Shown: piece after piece, positions 16,435 through 25,612 of the stretch
How positions within the stretch are numbered: position 1 is the first letter of the stretch
How the letters are laid out: each line of letters starts with the position of its first letter
Origin: an uncultured Gemmatimonadales bacterium
GTDB taxonomy: Bacteria; Gemmatimonadota; Gemmatimonadetes; JACCXV01; JAHWKZ01
Length of the DNA stretch: 64,000 nt
Direction: 5' to 3'
Assembly (NCBI GenBank): GCA_947259315.1
Contig: CAMYLR010000019.1
Span: 62,001 to 126,000, forward strand
Position numbers and translations under genes: made by a program
The notes under the pieces: generated by a model
Database searches by the model: none
What the model saw: only the letters and a program-made list of their open reading frames with translations
Told to the model about the DNA's origin: nothing

Positions 16435-18063
16435 TCAGTGGTATTGAAAGTCCGGCGAACCGAGGACGAGACCGATCGTCCGCATGTTTCGCTCGCGAGT
16501 TGTATGGGCATTCATCTCGAGATCGGCTCGCACCACGGATTCAAGTTGCTTGGTGTCAGCCGCCGGCAATAGCGCATCCAGCACGGTCACCACCGGGTCG
16601 ATCGTCATCGCTGACTCGGCAAGGAGGTTTAGGTCGACGTTGTCAAACTGTCCGGCCGCCAACCCCAGCCCGAGGTTCAACCGCTGCAGCATGGCCCCGC
16701 TACTTACCCACTCTGGGTCGGTGTCGGGATAACCAGTGGGGGCGGGCTCTAAGTACGGCACGTGGTCGAGTTCACGCAGGGCACCAAACAACCGGCGCGA
16801 GGGTCCGACATCGGCCCCACTCATACGCAGTGCGCTTGCGATGAGCTCGAACGGCGATTTCACCTTGGCGTCGATGTAATCCCGATCGTAGAACTGCTCT
16901 GCAGTGAACAACGCTCTCGTGACGGCGCCAAGGTCGCCCTCGGTCTTGAGGTAGACCCCAGCGATCTCATCGATCAGGGCTGTTGGCGGGCTATCCGAGA
17001 CGAACGCCTGTGCCAGCTTTGTCGCGAGGTGACGGGCCGTGGACGGGTGGAGCGCCAACATGTGCAATACCTGTAGGCCGTCCTCGACGCCACGCCCTGC
17101 CGGCAAGGAATGCCCCAGAACGGTCTTCGAACCCATGTCATGCATCGGTGACCGAAACTCGAACTCTACCCTCTCCGGCATGCCACGCCGGGGCTGGTTC
17201 GGCTCGCGTCGCATGGTGCGTCCCCGTTCTCTGCCGTCATCCAGGGTCCAGCCAGTAAACGCGCGTGCCACCTCGACCACGTCTTCCTGCGTATACCCGC
17301 CTTCCACGCCCAGCGTGTGAAGCTCGAGGAGCTCGCGCGCATAGTTCTCATTCAGCCCCAACGTTCCTCCCCGGCGACCAACGAATCGGGCAGCCTGGGA
17401 CTCGGCGCCTGCCGACCGCCAATTGTCGAGAAAGATCAACATCGCGGGGTGAGAAGCGGTCGCTTGCAGCATCTCTTCGAACTTGCCGAACACATATGGT
17501 CGGATCGCCTCGCTCTCATAGTCACCGACCAGCCAACGGGTGGGGCCCTTGGCCCAAAAAACGTTGAAATGGTTGAACCAAAACTCGGTCATTACGGCTT
17601 CCAGCTGTCGTTCCGAATAGACGGCGCGTTGCAGACGCACGCTCGCCAACTCGCCCAGAATCCGACCGGGCGGCGAGACCCCGCGCTCCCGCATGAGCTG
17701 GCGAAGGCGCTCCGGGGTCAGCGAGTCCTCTGCGCCTAGTTGTTCTTGCAAGACTCGAGGTGGCGGGTACTCCGCTAGCAGCTCCGTTGGGGTCATCGTC
17801 GCTGCGTCGTAGGCGCTGAGCCGGGTCTCAAACACTGTGTCGTCGATATGTGTGGGACGCATCTGCGAATCGAGCCACGCCTCTGCGCCGATCTCCATCA
17901 CCTTCGCTATGTCATCGGGGCGGGGCCCGTACGTAGCCCGTTTGAGGAGGTGCACGGCTTCTGTCTCCGAGGTCTCGCTCTGCGCGACCGCAGGCCGATC
18001 CCATCCGAAGAGTGCAATGGTCAACATCAGCTGACCCAACACGAACCGATTCATTCTGACCAT
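16435..18063 (-). CDS. DUF1800 secreted protein
   Basis: The 542-residue protein has an N-terminal signal peptide (about 1-27, ending in AVAQ) and GGGAG 7 nt before the ATG. DUF1800 patterns are LLKRATYGPRPDDI near residue 40, TEFWFNHFNVFWAKG near 160, LNENYARELLELHTLGVEGG near 235 and GWTLDDGRERG. It forms a two-gene unit with the DUF1501 gene, which is known to be its usual partner. The biochemical activity of the family is not established. Confidence 0.9.
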   Translation of the reverse strand: MVRMNRFVLGQLMLTIALFGWDRPAVAQSETSETEAVHLLKRATYGPRPDDIAKVMEIGAEAWLDSQMRPTHIDDTVFETRLSAYDAATMTPTELLAEYPPPRVLQEQLGAEDSLTPERLRQLMRERGVSPPGRILGELASVRLQRAVYSERQLEAVMTEFWFNHFNVFWAKGPTRWLVGDYESEAIRPYVFGKFEEMLQATASHPAMLIFLDNWRSAGAESQAARFVGRRGGTLGLNENYARELLELHTLGVEGGYTQEDVVEVARAFTGWTLDDGRERGRTMRREPNQPRRGMPERVEFEFRSPMHDMGSKTVLGHSLPAGRGVEDGLQVLHMLALHPSTARHLATKLAQAFVSDSPPTALIDEIAGVYLKTEGDLGAVTRALFTAEQFYDRDYIDAKVKSPFELIASALRMSGADVGPSRRLFGALRELDHVPYLEPAPTGYPDTDPEWVSSGAMLQRLNLGLGLAAGQFDNVDLNLLAESAMTIDPVVTVLDALLPAADTKQLESVVRADLEMNAHTTRERNMRTIGLVLGSPDFQYH

Positions 18064-18158
18064 GTAATCGCTCCCATCGGATGTTCGAAAACTTGGACAC
18101 CGTCGACGGGAACTTTGTTAACCGGTGAGCAACCGGTATGCGCTCGGAAGGCGGTTAT

Positions 18159-19721
18159 CTAGCGGGTCAACGCCCGGATCTGGGTCAGTCCTTCCTCCGT
18201 CCACTCAGGGGGGCTCGCATCATCGGCGATCGCATGCGCGGTGTGGAAGATCAGCCGCGCCACACGTGCTGCCTTGTCGGCATCGATCTTATCCACTTCG
18301 TCCGAGGGCTGGTGGTAGTCCTCGTGCACGCCGGCAAAAAAGAACAAGGCGGGGATCTCTTTGCGGGCGAAGTTGAAGTGATCGCTGCGGAAAAAGAAAC
18401 GCTCCTCCGGCCACGGGTCGGGGACCACGGTGAGGCCCAGCGACGTATTCTCCGAAGCGACCGCACGCACGAGCGGTCCGAGCGACGAGTACTCCTGACC
18501 GATCACCACAACGCTGTCGGGAGCGTTGCGGGCGATCATGTCTACGTTGATGTTGGCCACGATGCTCTTCAGTGGCACTGTCGGATGATCGCTGAAGTAG
18601 CGTGAACCAAGAAGCCCCTTCTCCTCGCCGCTGACGGCCAGAAAGAGCAGCGATCTCGCCGGCGGTTCTTCGAGCGTCGCAAATGCCTCCGCAACCTCCA
18701 CCAGCGCCGCTGTTCCCGAGGCATCATCGTCGGCCCCGTTATAGATCGAATCCCCGGTTGCGTCAGCGGTACCGATGCCGACGTGGTCCATATGTGCGCT
18801 GAAGACCACGTACTCGTCGCGCAATTGGGGATCGCTGCCACGGATGACGGCTACGACGTTCGGTGGGCGGGAATCTTCAAACGTCGACGGGAAGGCTGCG
18901 AAGTGTGCTTCTATGCCCGCAATGGGCACCCCGTCCGCGTTTGGACTCGGCGCTGCAGTGAACTCAGCTCGGTCCAGAATACTAGTGGCGGCCGTATTCG
19001 AGACGTAGAACACGGGGATCTCATCGGGGTTGGCGAGTACCCGTCTCGGTTGAGCCGACAGTTCCGCCATGCGGCCGATCATCTCTGCGGGAAACTCGGC
19101 GCCAAGCATCAAGAGTAGCGCTGACGCGCCACCCTCCTCGGCTTGGCGTCGAGCGCTTGCCGCGCGGAGACGAAAGTCACGATCCGGAGCGCCGGGCAGG
19201 GACACAACCATGACGCTTCCTCGAACGTCGGCCGACGCGGGCAGTCCGGCTTCCGGCAAATCACCGAAATACACCAACGACCCGTGTTGCATGTCCTGCC
19301 CCACGCGATCGACCGCCGGCGAGGCGAAGAAGTCGACCCCATACTCCAACATCTGGTTGTTCGAGCCATCGGCGTTCACGACACCGAAGTGGACCGACTC
19401 CGTATCGAGCGCTCGCAGCGGCAGCGAGTAGCGTTGCAGGAAGCTCCCCCCGTCACCGCCGGGCTCGAGGCGCAACGCTTGGAATTGTCCGGCCAAGTAT
19501 TCAGCTGCCATCTCCAGTCCAGGGCTCGGGGTGTCCCGTCCAGCCAACTCATCGCTCGCCAGGTAGGCGATCCTGGCGCGCATGTCTTCCGCGGTAATGG
19601 TCGCCTCTGCGGCCCTGAGAAGGTCATGATCGGTGTTGGGCTCCGAATTAACCCCGGACCGGGTACACGCGCTCGACAGCGCCACAAGCGTGACCACAAA
19701 GAGGGTACGCGGGCGCATCAC
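18159..19721 (-). CDS. M28 family metallopeptidase lipoprotein with PA insert
   Basis: This is a zinc aminopeptidase-type exopeptidase of 520 residues. The lipobox LSSAC near residue 19 marks export and lipid anchoring. A protease-associated (PA) domain lies in the middle (about 130-260). The M28 catalytic domain shows the metal ligands in order: SAHMDHVG, NGADDDASGTAALVEVA, VSGEEKGLLG (Glu-Glu), NVDMIAR and EDYHQPSDEVDKID. The start overlaps the cupin stop (ATGA). A role in peptide scavenging outside the cytoplasm is inference. Confidence 0.92.
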   Translation of the reverse strand: MMRPRTLFVVTLVALSSACTRSGVNSEPNTDHDLLRAAEATITAEDMRARIAYLASDELAGRDTPSPGLEMAAEYLAGQFQALRLEPGGDGGSFLQRYSLPLRALDTESVHFGVVNADGSNNQMLEYGVDFFASPAVDRVGQDMQHGSLVYFGDLPEAGLPASADVRGSVMVVSLPGAPDRDFRLRAASARRQAEEGGASALLLMLGAEFPAEMIGRMAELSAQPRRVLANPDEIPVFYVSNTAATSILDRAEFTAAPSPNADGVPIAGIEAHFAAFPSTFEDSRPPNVVAVIRGSDPQLRDEYVVFSAHMDHVGIGTADATGDSIYNGADDDASGTAALVEVAEAFATLEEPPARSLLFLAVSGEEKGLLGSRYFSDHPTVPLKSIVANINVDMIARNAPDSVVVIGQEYSSLGPLVRAVASENTSLGLTVVPDPWPEERFFFRSDHFNFARKEIPALFFFAGVHEDYHQPSDEVDKIDADKAARVARLIFHTAHAIADDASPPEWTEEGLTQIRALTR

Positions 19722-20458
19722 TCAGCCCCCCCCGCCTCCCAGAGGATGAGGACGTCAAGATCACCCTCCAGCGAGTCGAAGGAGTGATCGGACCCGGCCC
19801 TCACAAACACGATCGAACCGGGTTCAACATCGATCGCGTCGTCATCGATGCGAAACCTCCCCTTGCCGTTCACTACGAAGTTCACCTCGTCGAAAGCGTG
19901 TACCAGCGTCTTGTCTCCACCGAGCTGTTCGGGCAACATGTACATCCCAAACCTGAGCGAAGGCAGATCGAGAAACAAGCTCCAGACGTTCCGCCCAGCG
20001 TCTCGGTCATCAACGATATCCGTCATCTGAAACCCCTCCCAAGCAGGCCCAGCCTCGGCCGGGGGACCGTTAACGAACACGACCAAGGTACGCAGGTCCT
20101 CGATGATCTCCACGAAGCGGTGGCTGGCCTCGGCCTCGACGTACACGATCGAGCCGGGCTCGATCGAGAACGCGTCGTCCTCCACTTCGATCACAGCTCG
20201 ACCGGAAACGACATAGTAGACCTCATCTCGACGATGTGGAGATTGTCGATCGATCGCGCCGGCGGGCAGGTCGTACAGCCCGACGCTGAACGAGGCACGA
20301 TCTACAAAGCTCAGGTAGTTGCGCCCGCTAGCCTCGCGCCGCTCGATCAGATCCGCCAGCCGATGCGCCTCCCAAGCCGGTTGCCCCTGTGCATGCGCCG
20401 TCACGGCACCGGAGATCCCCAGACACAGCGAGAATATTGCGGTCGGTAAGAAGCGCAC
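19718..20458 (-). CDS. Exported double-cupin protein
   Basis: The 246-residue product from GTG 20458 starts with a signal peptide (VRFLPTAIFSLCLGISGAVT, then AHAQ). Two cupin_2 barrels follow: SPHRRDEVYYVVSGRAVIEV with EPGSIVYVEAEASHRF, and LVHAFDEVNFVVNGKGRFRI with EPGSIVFVRAGSDHSF. The first His/Glu metal motifs are partly changed, so enzymatic activity is uncertain. No ATG fits; starts further upstream would destroy the signal peptide. It is coupled to the downstream M28 gene. No substrate can be named. Confidence 0.82.
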   Translation of the reverse strand: MRFLPTAIFSLCLGISGAVTAHAQGQPAWEAHRLADLIERREASGRNYLSFVDRASFSVGLYDLPAGAIDRQSPHRRDEVYYVVSGRAVIEVEDDAFSIEPGSIVYVEAEASHRFVEIIEDLRTLVVFVNGPPAEAGPAWEGFQMTDIVDDRDAGRNVWSLFLDLPSLRFGMYMLPEQLGGDKTLVHAFDEVNFVVNGKGRFRIDDDAIDVEPGSIVFVRAGSDHSFDSLEGDLDVLILWEAGGAE

Positions 20459-20565
20459 AGCAGCTAGGACGAGCCAACCCCGCTCCGCGCTCAATGCTAC
20501 TGTTGTCCCGAACTTCAAGGCGGCGATAGGCGACACGAGTCGAGGCGCTCGAGAAAGACAAGCGA

Positions 20566-20583
20566 GGCGTACCGAGGTACGCC
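20566..20583. other. Hairpin between pilC and cupin gene
   Basis: A perfect 7-bp inverted repeat (GGCGTAC/GTACGCC) has a 4-nt loop and sits in the 178-nt gap. On the minus strand it is followed by TCGCTTGTCTTTCTC, too weak for a confident terminator call. It may attenuate transcription from pilC into the secreted-protein genes. Confidence 0.45.
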
Positions 20584-20636
20584 ACAGCGCAGCCTGACGA
20601 GCGGAACGAAGACCCGTGCCGCCTTGCGCTGCCTCT

Positions 20637-21836
20637 CTACTGGACGGTTTTGATGAGGTCGAAAATCGGCAGATACAACGCCACCAGCATACCGCCCACA
20701 AGACCACCTAAGACAACGATCATGACCGGTTCCAGAATTGACGTCAGCCCAGTAACCGATGTCTCGACCTCATCGTCGTAGAAGTCCGCGATCTTTTCAA
20801 GCATCTCGTCGAGACCACCCGTCTGTTCGCCAACGTTGATCATCTGCACAACCATCGGGGGGAACACCCCACTTCGACCCAAGGGATCGGAGATCGTGTC
20901 GCCACCCGCGATCGACACTCGGCTCTCCATGACCGCGTTTTCGATCACGCGATTACCGGTCGTCCGGGCCGTGATCTCGAGTCCCTCCAGGATCGGGACA
21001 CCGCTCTGAACGAGCGTGCCCAGGGTGCGGCTAAAACGAGCGATAGCGGCCTTCCTCAGCACCGGACCCATCAGCGGTAAGCGCAACAAGAGCCGATCGA
21101 TGGTAAGACGTCCGTTCGAGGTCATGTAATAAGCGCGGATGGCGTAGCCAATCAGGGCCACACCAGCCAACAGTGCCCACCAGTAGGCGATGAGGAAGTC
21201 GGAGACCGCGACCAGCAAACGTGTCGGCCACGGAAGTGCTACGCCGGCACCGCTGAAAAACACCGAGAAAGTCGGGATCACGAACACCAGTAAGATGGCG
21301 ATCGCGATAACGGCGACGAGGATAACCACCGCCGGGTACAACATCGCTGTCCTGACTTTGCGCTTGAGGCGGCCAGCGGCCTCCATGTAATCAGCCAGTC
21401 GCAGCAGAATCGTGTCCAAAACGCCGCCGATTTCACCCGCGGCAACCATGCTGACGTAGATGTCGTTGAAGAATTCCTTTTGACGTCGCATCGCATCGGC
21501 GAGTGTCGTTCCAGACTCCACGTCCCGAAGCAGCGAACGAATCTGATCCCCCACCACGGGTCGCGTTTGCTGCTGAGCCAGAATGTCCAGCGACCGAACC
21601 AACGGCAAGCCAGCGTTGATCATCGTTGCGAACTGACGGGTGAAATGAATCCGATCCTTGGCGCGAATACGGTTTCCGAACGGGATCGCGATTTCCCGTG
21701 GCTTTGTTCTTACGCTAATGACGATCAGCCTGCGGCGTCGAAGCTGACCCACCACCTCCTGCTCGCTGGCGGCGGTCATCTCCCCTGACTGGCTCTCGCC
21801 GGTCACACTGCGGGCCTTCCACAGGTACGTTCTCAC
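20637..21836 (-). CDS. pilC: Type IV pilus platform protein PilC
   Basis: PilC is the inner-membrane platform on which PilB and PilT act. The 399-residue product has two repeated GspF domains: IHFTRQFATMINAGLPLVRS near 65 with transmembrane helix AVVILVAVIAIAILLVFVIP near 170, and RFSRTLGTLVQSGVPILEGL near 270 with a final helix near 375. Its length is typical. It lies 17 nt after pilT. Confidence 0.95.
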   Translation of the reverse strand: MRTYLWKARSVTGESQSGEMTAASEQEVVGQLRRRRLIVISVRTKPREIAIPFGNRIRAKDRIHFTRQFATMINAGLPLVRSLDILAQQQTRPVVGDQIRSLLRDVESGTTLADAMRRQKEFFNDIYVSMVAAGEIGGVLDTILLRLADYMEAAGRLKRKVRTAMLYPAVVILVAVIAIAILLVFVIPTFSVFFSGAGVALPWPTRLLVAVSDFLIAYWWALLAGVALIGYAIRAYYMTSNGRLTIDRLLLRLPLMGPVLRKAAIARFSRTLGTLVQSGVPILEGLEITARTTGNRVIENAVMESRVSIAGGDTISDPLGRSGVFPPMVVQMINVGEQTGGLDEMLEKIADFYDDEVETSVTGLTSILEPVMIVVLGGLVGGMLVALYLPIFDLIKTVQ

Positions 21837-21853
21837 GGCGAGTCCTTACGCCT

Positions 21854-22975
21854 CTATCGCCCGTTGCCCACAGCGGGCGCGTACTCGCCGATCAGGCGCC
21901 TGAGCTCATCCGGTTCTTCGCTCCGGCTCAAAGCCTCTTCCATCGTCACCGAACCCTGTCGGTAGAGTCCGAACAGCGCGTGATTCATGGTCTGCATGCC
22001 GTGTTTCGACCCAGCCTGCATCGCCGAGTAGATCTGATGGGTCTTATCCTCACGGATCATCGCGCGAATGGCGTTCGTCACCACCAGCACCTCGGCGGCC
22101 ATGATTAATCCGCCACCGACCTTGGGCAGCAACTGCTGTGTTACAACCCCCTCGAGCACGGCAGCGAGCTGAGTTCGGATCTGTGGTTGTTGGGTAGGCG
22201 CGAAGACATCGATCATGCGATCGACCGACTCGGCTGCTGAGTTGCTGTGCAAGGTGGCAAACACAAGATGCCCCGTCTCGGCCATTGTGATCGCGGCGGC
22301 GATCGTCTCCGGATCCCGCATCTCACCAATCAAGACGACATCTGGATCTTGCCGCAACGCGTACTTCAGCGCCGCGGTGAACGAGTTGGTATCCGTTCCG
22401 ACCTCGCGCTGATTTACCATACTCAGTTGATGATTGTGCACGAACTCGATCGGGTCCTCGATCGTCAAGATGTGGACCCTGCGTTCGCGATTGATTTTGT
22501 CGATCAGCGCGGCAAGTGTCGTCGATTTGCCTGATCCGGTCGCTCCGGTGACGAGTACCATCCCATTTGGTCGGCCGGCAAAATCAGACACGTGAAAGGG
22601 GAGCCCGAGCGATTCGAAGCTCGGGATCCCGAACGGGATCGTGCGAATCGCCACGGCCGTTGCGCCGCGCTGGCGGTACACGTTGGCCCGAAACCGCGCC
22701 AGGCCTGCGATCCCGAACGAAAAATCGAACTCCGAGGCCATATCAAACTGTTCTCTTAGCTGGTCGGTTAGCAGCGCGTCTGTTGCGGCAACCGTATCCA
22801 TCGGCCCTAGCACCGAGCGCCACACAGCGCTGTCTTGCAGCACACCTTGGATGCGCAGCTTTGGTGGCTGACCAACCGTTAGGTGGAGGTCTGACCCGCC
22901 CAGCTGAACCAGCTCTTCGAGCAGGGCTCGGACATCGAGCGTGGCACTTTCATCACTGCGCTCTTGGAAATTCAT
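21854..22975 (-). CDS. pilT: Pilus retraction ATPase PilT
   Basis: PilT is the hexameric ATPase that depolymerises the pilus and drives retraction and DNA uptake. The 373-residue product shows Walker A GATGSGKSTTLAAL near residue 135, the Asp box ILTIEDPIEFVH, Walker B DPDVVLIGEMRDPET, and the His box ETGHLVFATLHSNSA. The C-terminal segment has RGSVTMEEALSRS-like PilT features. The start codon overlaps the pilB stop by one base (TGATG). Confidence 0.95.
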   Translation of the reverse strand: MNFQERSDESATLDVRALLEELVQLGGSDLHLTVGQPPKLRIQGVLQDSAVWRSVLGPMDTVAATDALLTDQLREQFDMASEFDFSFGIAGLARFRANVYRQRGATAVAIRTIPFGIPSFESLGLPFHVSDFAGRPNGMVLVTGATGSGKSTTLAALIDKINRERRVHILTIEDPIEFVHNHQLSMVNQREVGTDTNSFTAALKYALRQDPDVVLIGEMRDPETIAAAITMAETGHLVFATLHSNSAAESVDRMIDVFAPTQQPQIRTQLAAVLEGVVTQQLLPKVGGGLIMAAEVLVVTNAIRAMIREDKTHQIYSAMQAGSKHGMQTMNHALFGLYRQGSVTMEEALSRSEEPDELRRLIGEYAPAVGNGR

Positions 22976-24768
22976 CAGACGAGCGCCGTTTCTCGAAGAA
23001 CTTCGTCGAGCGTTGTCATCCCCTGCATCATCTTCGCTAGACCGTCTTCGCGCAGCGTGACCAGGCCGTTCTTGAGAGCGTGAGCCCGGATCTCGTCAGT
23101 GGTGGCGTGATTGGTGATCAGCTGCCGGAGTGGACCGGTTATTCGCATGACCTCATACAAACCGATCCGGCCGCGATAGCCGGTATCGTCGCATTCGTCG
23201 CAACCCGCCCCTTCGTAATAGACGGCATCGAGTCCTGGGCCCTCGATTCCAGCATCCTCGAGCGCTTCGCGGGCGTACTGATGCGGCTTCTTGCAAGCCA
23301 GACAGATCTTGCGCACGAGTCTCTGAGCGACGATGCAGCGCATCGCGGTGGCCACCAAGAATGGTTGCATGCCCATATCGACCAGACGGTTGACGGTCGA
23401 AGGAGCGTCGTTGGTATGAATCGTAGACAGCACGAGGTGACCCGTCAGTGCGGCTTTGATGGCTATCGATGCGGTCTCGAGGTCCCGGACCTCGCCAACC
23501 ATGATGATGTTCGGGTCTTGTCGTAGAAACGCTCGCAGCGATTGCGCGAAATCGAGGCCTATCTCTTCTCGAATCTGGACCTGGTTAATTCCCTTGAGGT
23601 TGTATTCAACCGGGTCCTCTGCCGTCATGATGTTGACCCCCGGTTGATTGAGACGCGTCAGTGCCGAGTACAAGGTGGTTGTCTTTCCCGAGCCCGTCGG
23701 GCCGGTAACCAGGATGATCCCAAAGGGGGCCTCGATCGAATCGAGAAAATCGTGCAGCGCCTCTACCGGGAACCCGAGCCGCTCGAGATCGAGCGTGAGA
23801 TTCCCCTTATCGAGGATCCGCATCACGATCTTCTCGCCAAACAACGTGGGCAGCGTAGATACGCGAAAGTCGATGACTCGTTTCGCCATCCTGAGCTTGA
23901 TTCGACCATCTTGAGGCACGCGCCGTTCGGCGATGTTCAAGTCAGCGAGGATCTTGATGCGGGATATCAAAGCCGCTTTCATGCGCGGCGGCGGGGAGAT
24001 CATTTGGCGCAACACCCCGTCGATGCGGTACCGAATCCGTAGTTCGTCCTCATACGGTTCGACATGGATGTCCGATGCCCCGCGCTGAACAGCGTCCGCG
24101 AGCAACGAATTGATGAACTTGACAACCGGCGCGGCCTCGACTTGCGCCGCCAGTACGCCGAGGTCTTCGTCCTCCGGTGTCTCTTCGATGACCTCGAGCT
24201 CGAACTCGCCGAGATCCTCGAGCAACCTGCGATAGGAGCCCTCGCCTTCCTCGTCGTAGTGAGTATCGATCGCCTCGAGAATCGAGTACTCATCGGCGAC
24301 TCTCGGCTCGATGTCGTAGCCGGTGAGGAACTTGAGATCATCGATCGCCGTCCACTCCCTAGGATCGGTCATGGCGAGCACGATCATGCTGCCGTCGCGG
24401 CTTACGGGGAACACCTCGTACTTTCGAGCGATTTCCGGCGGGATCAACTTGAGCGCGGATGGATCGATCTCGACGTCAGCGAGGTCGATACCATCGATGC
24501 CAAACTGGCGCTCGAGAAGTGTGGTAATCGTTTGTGGCTCGACGTAGCCAAGCTCGATCAGATTGTAACCGAGTCGGTGACCACTCGTTTTCTGCCTGGC
24601 GTGGGCCTTGGATATCTGCTCGGCAGTGACAAACCCCCCGCGAAGCAACATCCCGGGGATCGTCTCACCGCTCTGCAGACGAGCTTCTACGTCCGGTGAT
24701 CTCTCCTCATCCGTGGTTCCCGAGTCGGGGTCGGACGCCTTGTTGGCTCGAGCCGAGGCACGCATCAT
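22975..24768 (-). CDS. pilB: Pilus extension ATPase PilB with MshEN-type N-terminus
   Basis: PilB powers pilus assembly. The 597-residue product has an N-terminal MshEN/GspE_N domain (about residues 35-180), with HRLGYNLIELGYVEPQTITT and an LLERQFG continuation that fit the RLGxxL...LxxxLxxQ c-di-GMP-binding pattern. The catalytic part has Walker A TGPTGSGKTTTLYSAL near 355, Asp box, Walker B DPNIIMVGEVRD and His box LTGHLVLSTIHTND. The tetracysteine zinc motif is CLACKK and CDECDDTGY near 495-530. Regulation by c-di-GMP is inference from the motif. Confidence 0.95.
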   Translation of the reverse strand: MMRASARANKASDPDSGTTDEERSPDVEARLQSGETIPGMLLRGGFVTAEQISKAHARQKTSGHRLGYNLIELGYVEPQTITTLLERQFGIDGIDLADVEIDPSALKLIPPEIARKYEVFPVSRDGSMIVLAMTDPREWTAIDDLKFLTGYDIEPRVADEYSILEAIDTHYDEEGEGSYRRLLEDLGEFELEVIEETPEDEDLGVLAAQVEAAPVVKFINSLLADAVQRGASDIHVEPYEDELRIRYRIDGVLRQMISPPPRMKAALISRIKILADLNIAERRVPQDGRIKLRMAKRVIDFRVSTLPTLFGEKIVMRILDKGNLTLDLERLGFPVEALHDFLDSIEAPFGIILVTGPTGSGKTTTLYSALTRLNQPGVNIMTAEDPVEYNLKGINQVQIREEIGLDFAQSLRAFLRQDPNIIMVGEVRDLETASIAIKAALTGHLVLSTIHTNDAPSTVNRLVDMGMQPFLVATAMRCIVAQRLVRKICLACKKPHQYAREALEDAGIEGPGLDAVYYEGAGCDECDDTGYRGRIGLYEVMRITGPLRQLITNHATTDEIRAHALKNGLVTLREDGLAKMMQGMTTLDEVLRETALV

Positions 24769-25487
24769 CGTTTCCCTTCGGGGTCGGAGGCCCTCGCTCG
24801 AGACGAGATGGCCAACCGGGTGGCGCGTTGCAGGATGCCCAGCTTTGCTGGCCCAATCCCTTGGATAGCAAGGACTTCGCCCCAGTTGCGAAAGCCCCGC
24901 TGCCGTATCCGTTCGCGTACTATTGACTTAGCAAGTTTCGGACCGATCCCAGGCAACGCCTCCAGGAATGCACCGTCGACCCGGTTCAAATCGGGCTGAA
25001 GCTGGCGATCAGCGGCCCCCGGCGTGACGCCCTCCATGGGCCATTCCAGGTACGGTTGCAGCCGATCCAGCGTCTTCGGCCCGATACCCGGCACCGCCAG
25101 CAAGTCGTCTGCGTCGTCAAACCGACCGTGGCGAGTCCGGTGTTCCAAAATCGCCGCCGCCGTCTTCGGCCCGATGCCCGGTAGCCGGTCCCAAGCCACT
25201 TGATCGGCGAGGTTCGGGTTGATCAGCTCTGGCGGTGCGTCGGCCAGCTTGCGCTCGGCTCGCAGCTCGAGCGCCGCGGCGTAAAGCTGAGTCAGCCAAT
25301 CGTCGGGTCCCAACCGAGCGGCTACCGCTTCGATCGATGCCAACGGCGGATCGAGCTGCCGCTCGACGAATTCGACCAAAATCGAAGGCCACGCGGCCCA
25401 CCCAGCCACCACACCAAGACCCCATGCCGACACGATGAGGGTTAGCGCGCGCTGCTCGACAGCCGTCAAGCGGTGTTGAAATCGCAT
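24765..25487 (-). CDS. ComEA-like membrane protein with tandem helix-hairpin-helix domains
   Basis: This is a probable DNA-binding protein for natural transformation, 240 residues. The N-terminus has one transmembrane helix (about 15-35). Two ComEA-type (HhH)2 domains follow. The first is near 87-145 (INPNLAD, LPGIGPKTAAAIL, VPGIGPKTLDRL) and the second near 165-225 (LNRVDGAFLEALPGIGPKLA, IQGIGPAKLGIL). Most ComEA proteins carry one such domain. It is the first gene of the pilB-pilT-pilC run and overlaps pilB by 4 nt, which ties DNA binding to the pilus machine. Confidence 0.85.
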   Translation of the reverse strand: MRFQHRLTAVEQRALTLIVSAWGLGVVAGWAAWPSILVEFVERQLDPPLASIEAVAARLGPDDWLTQLYAAALELRAERKLADAPPELINPNLADQVAWDRLPGIGPKTAAAILEHRTRHGRFDDADDLLAVPGIGPKTLDRLQPYLEWPMEGVTPGAADRQLQPDLNRVDGAFLEALPGIGPKLAKSIVRERIRQRGFRNWGEVLAIQGIGPAKLGILQRATRLAISSRARASDPEGKR

Positions 25488-25612
25488 CCGTGTGCAGGTG
25501 TCATATAATCGACGATTCGTTCCTCTTGGTGCTCTCCGTGTGTCAAGATTCGAGCCACGCGACGTCTGTTCGTGTTCGGGCCAGCAGCTGCGCGCTAACT
25601 ACATTCCTGACG

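Noticed and set aside
25504-25509. TATAAT as a promoter for the methyltransferase gene
   Set aside because: No acceptable -35 hexamer lies 16-18 nt upstream, so it is mentioned only in the gene entry.
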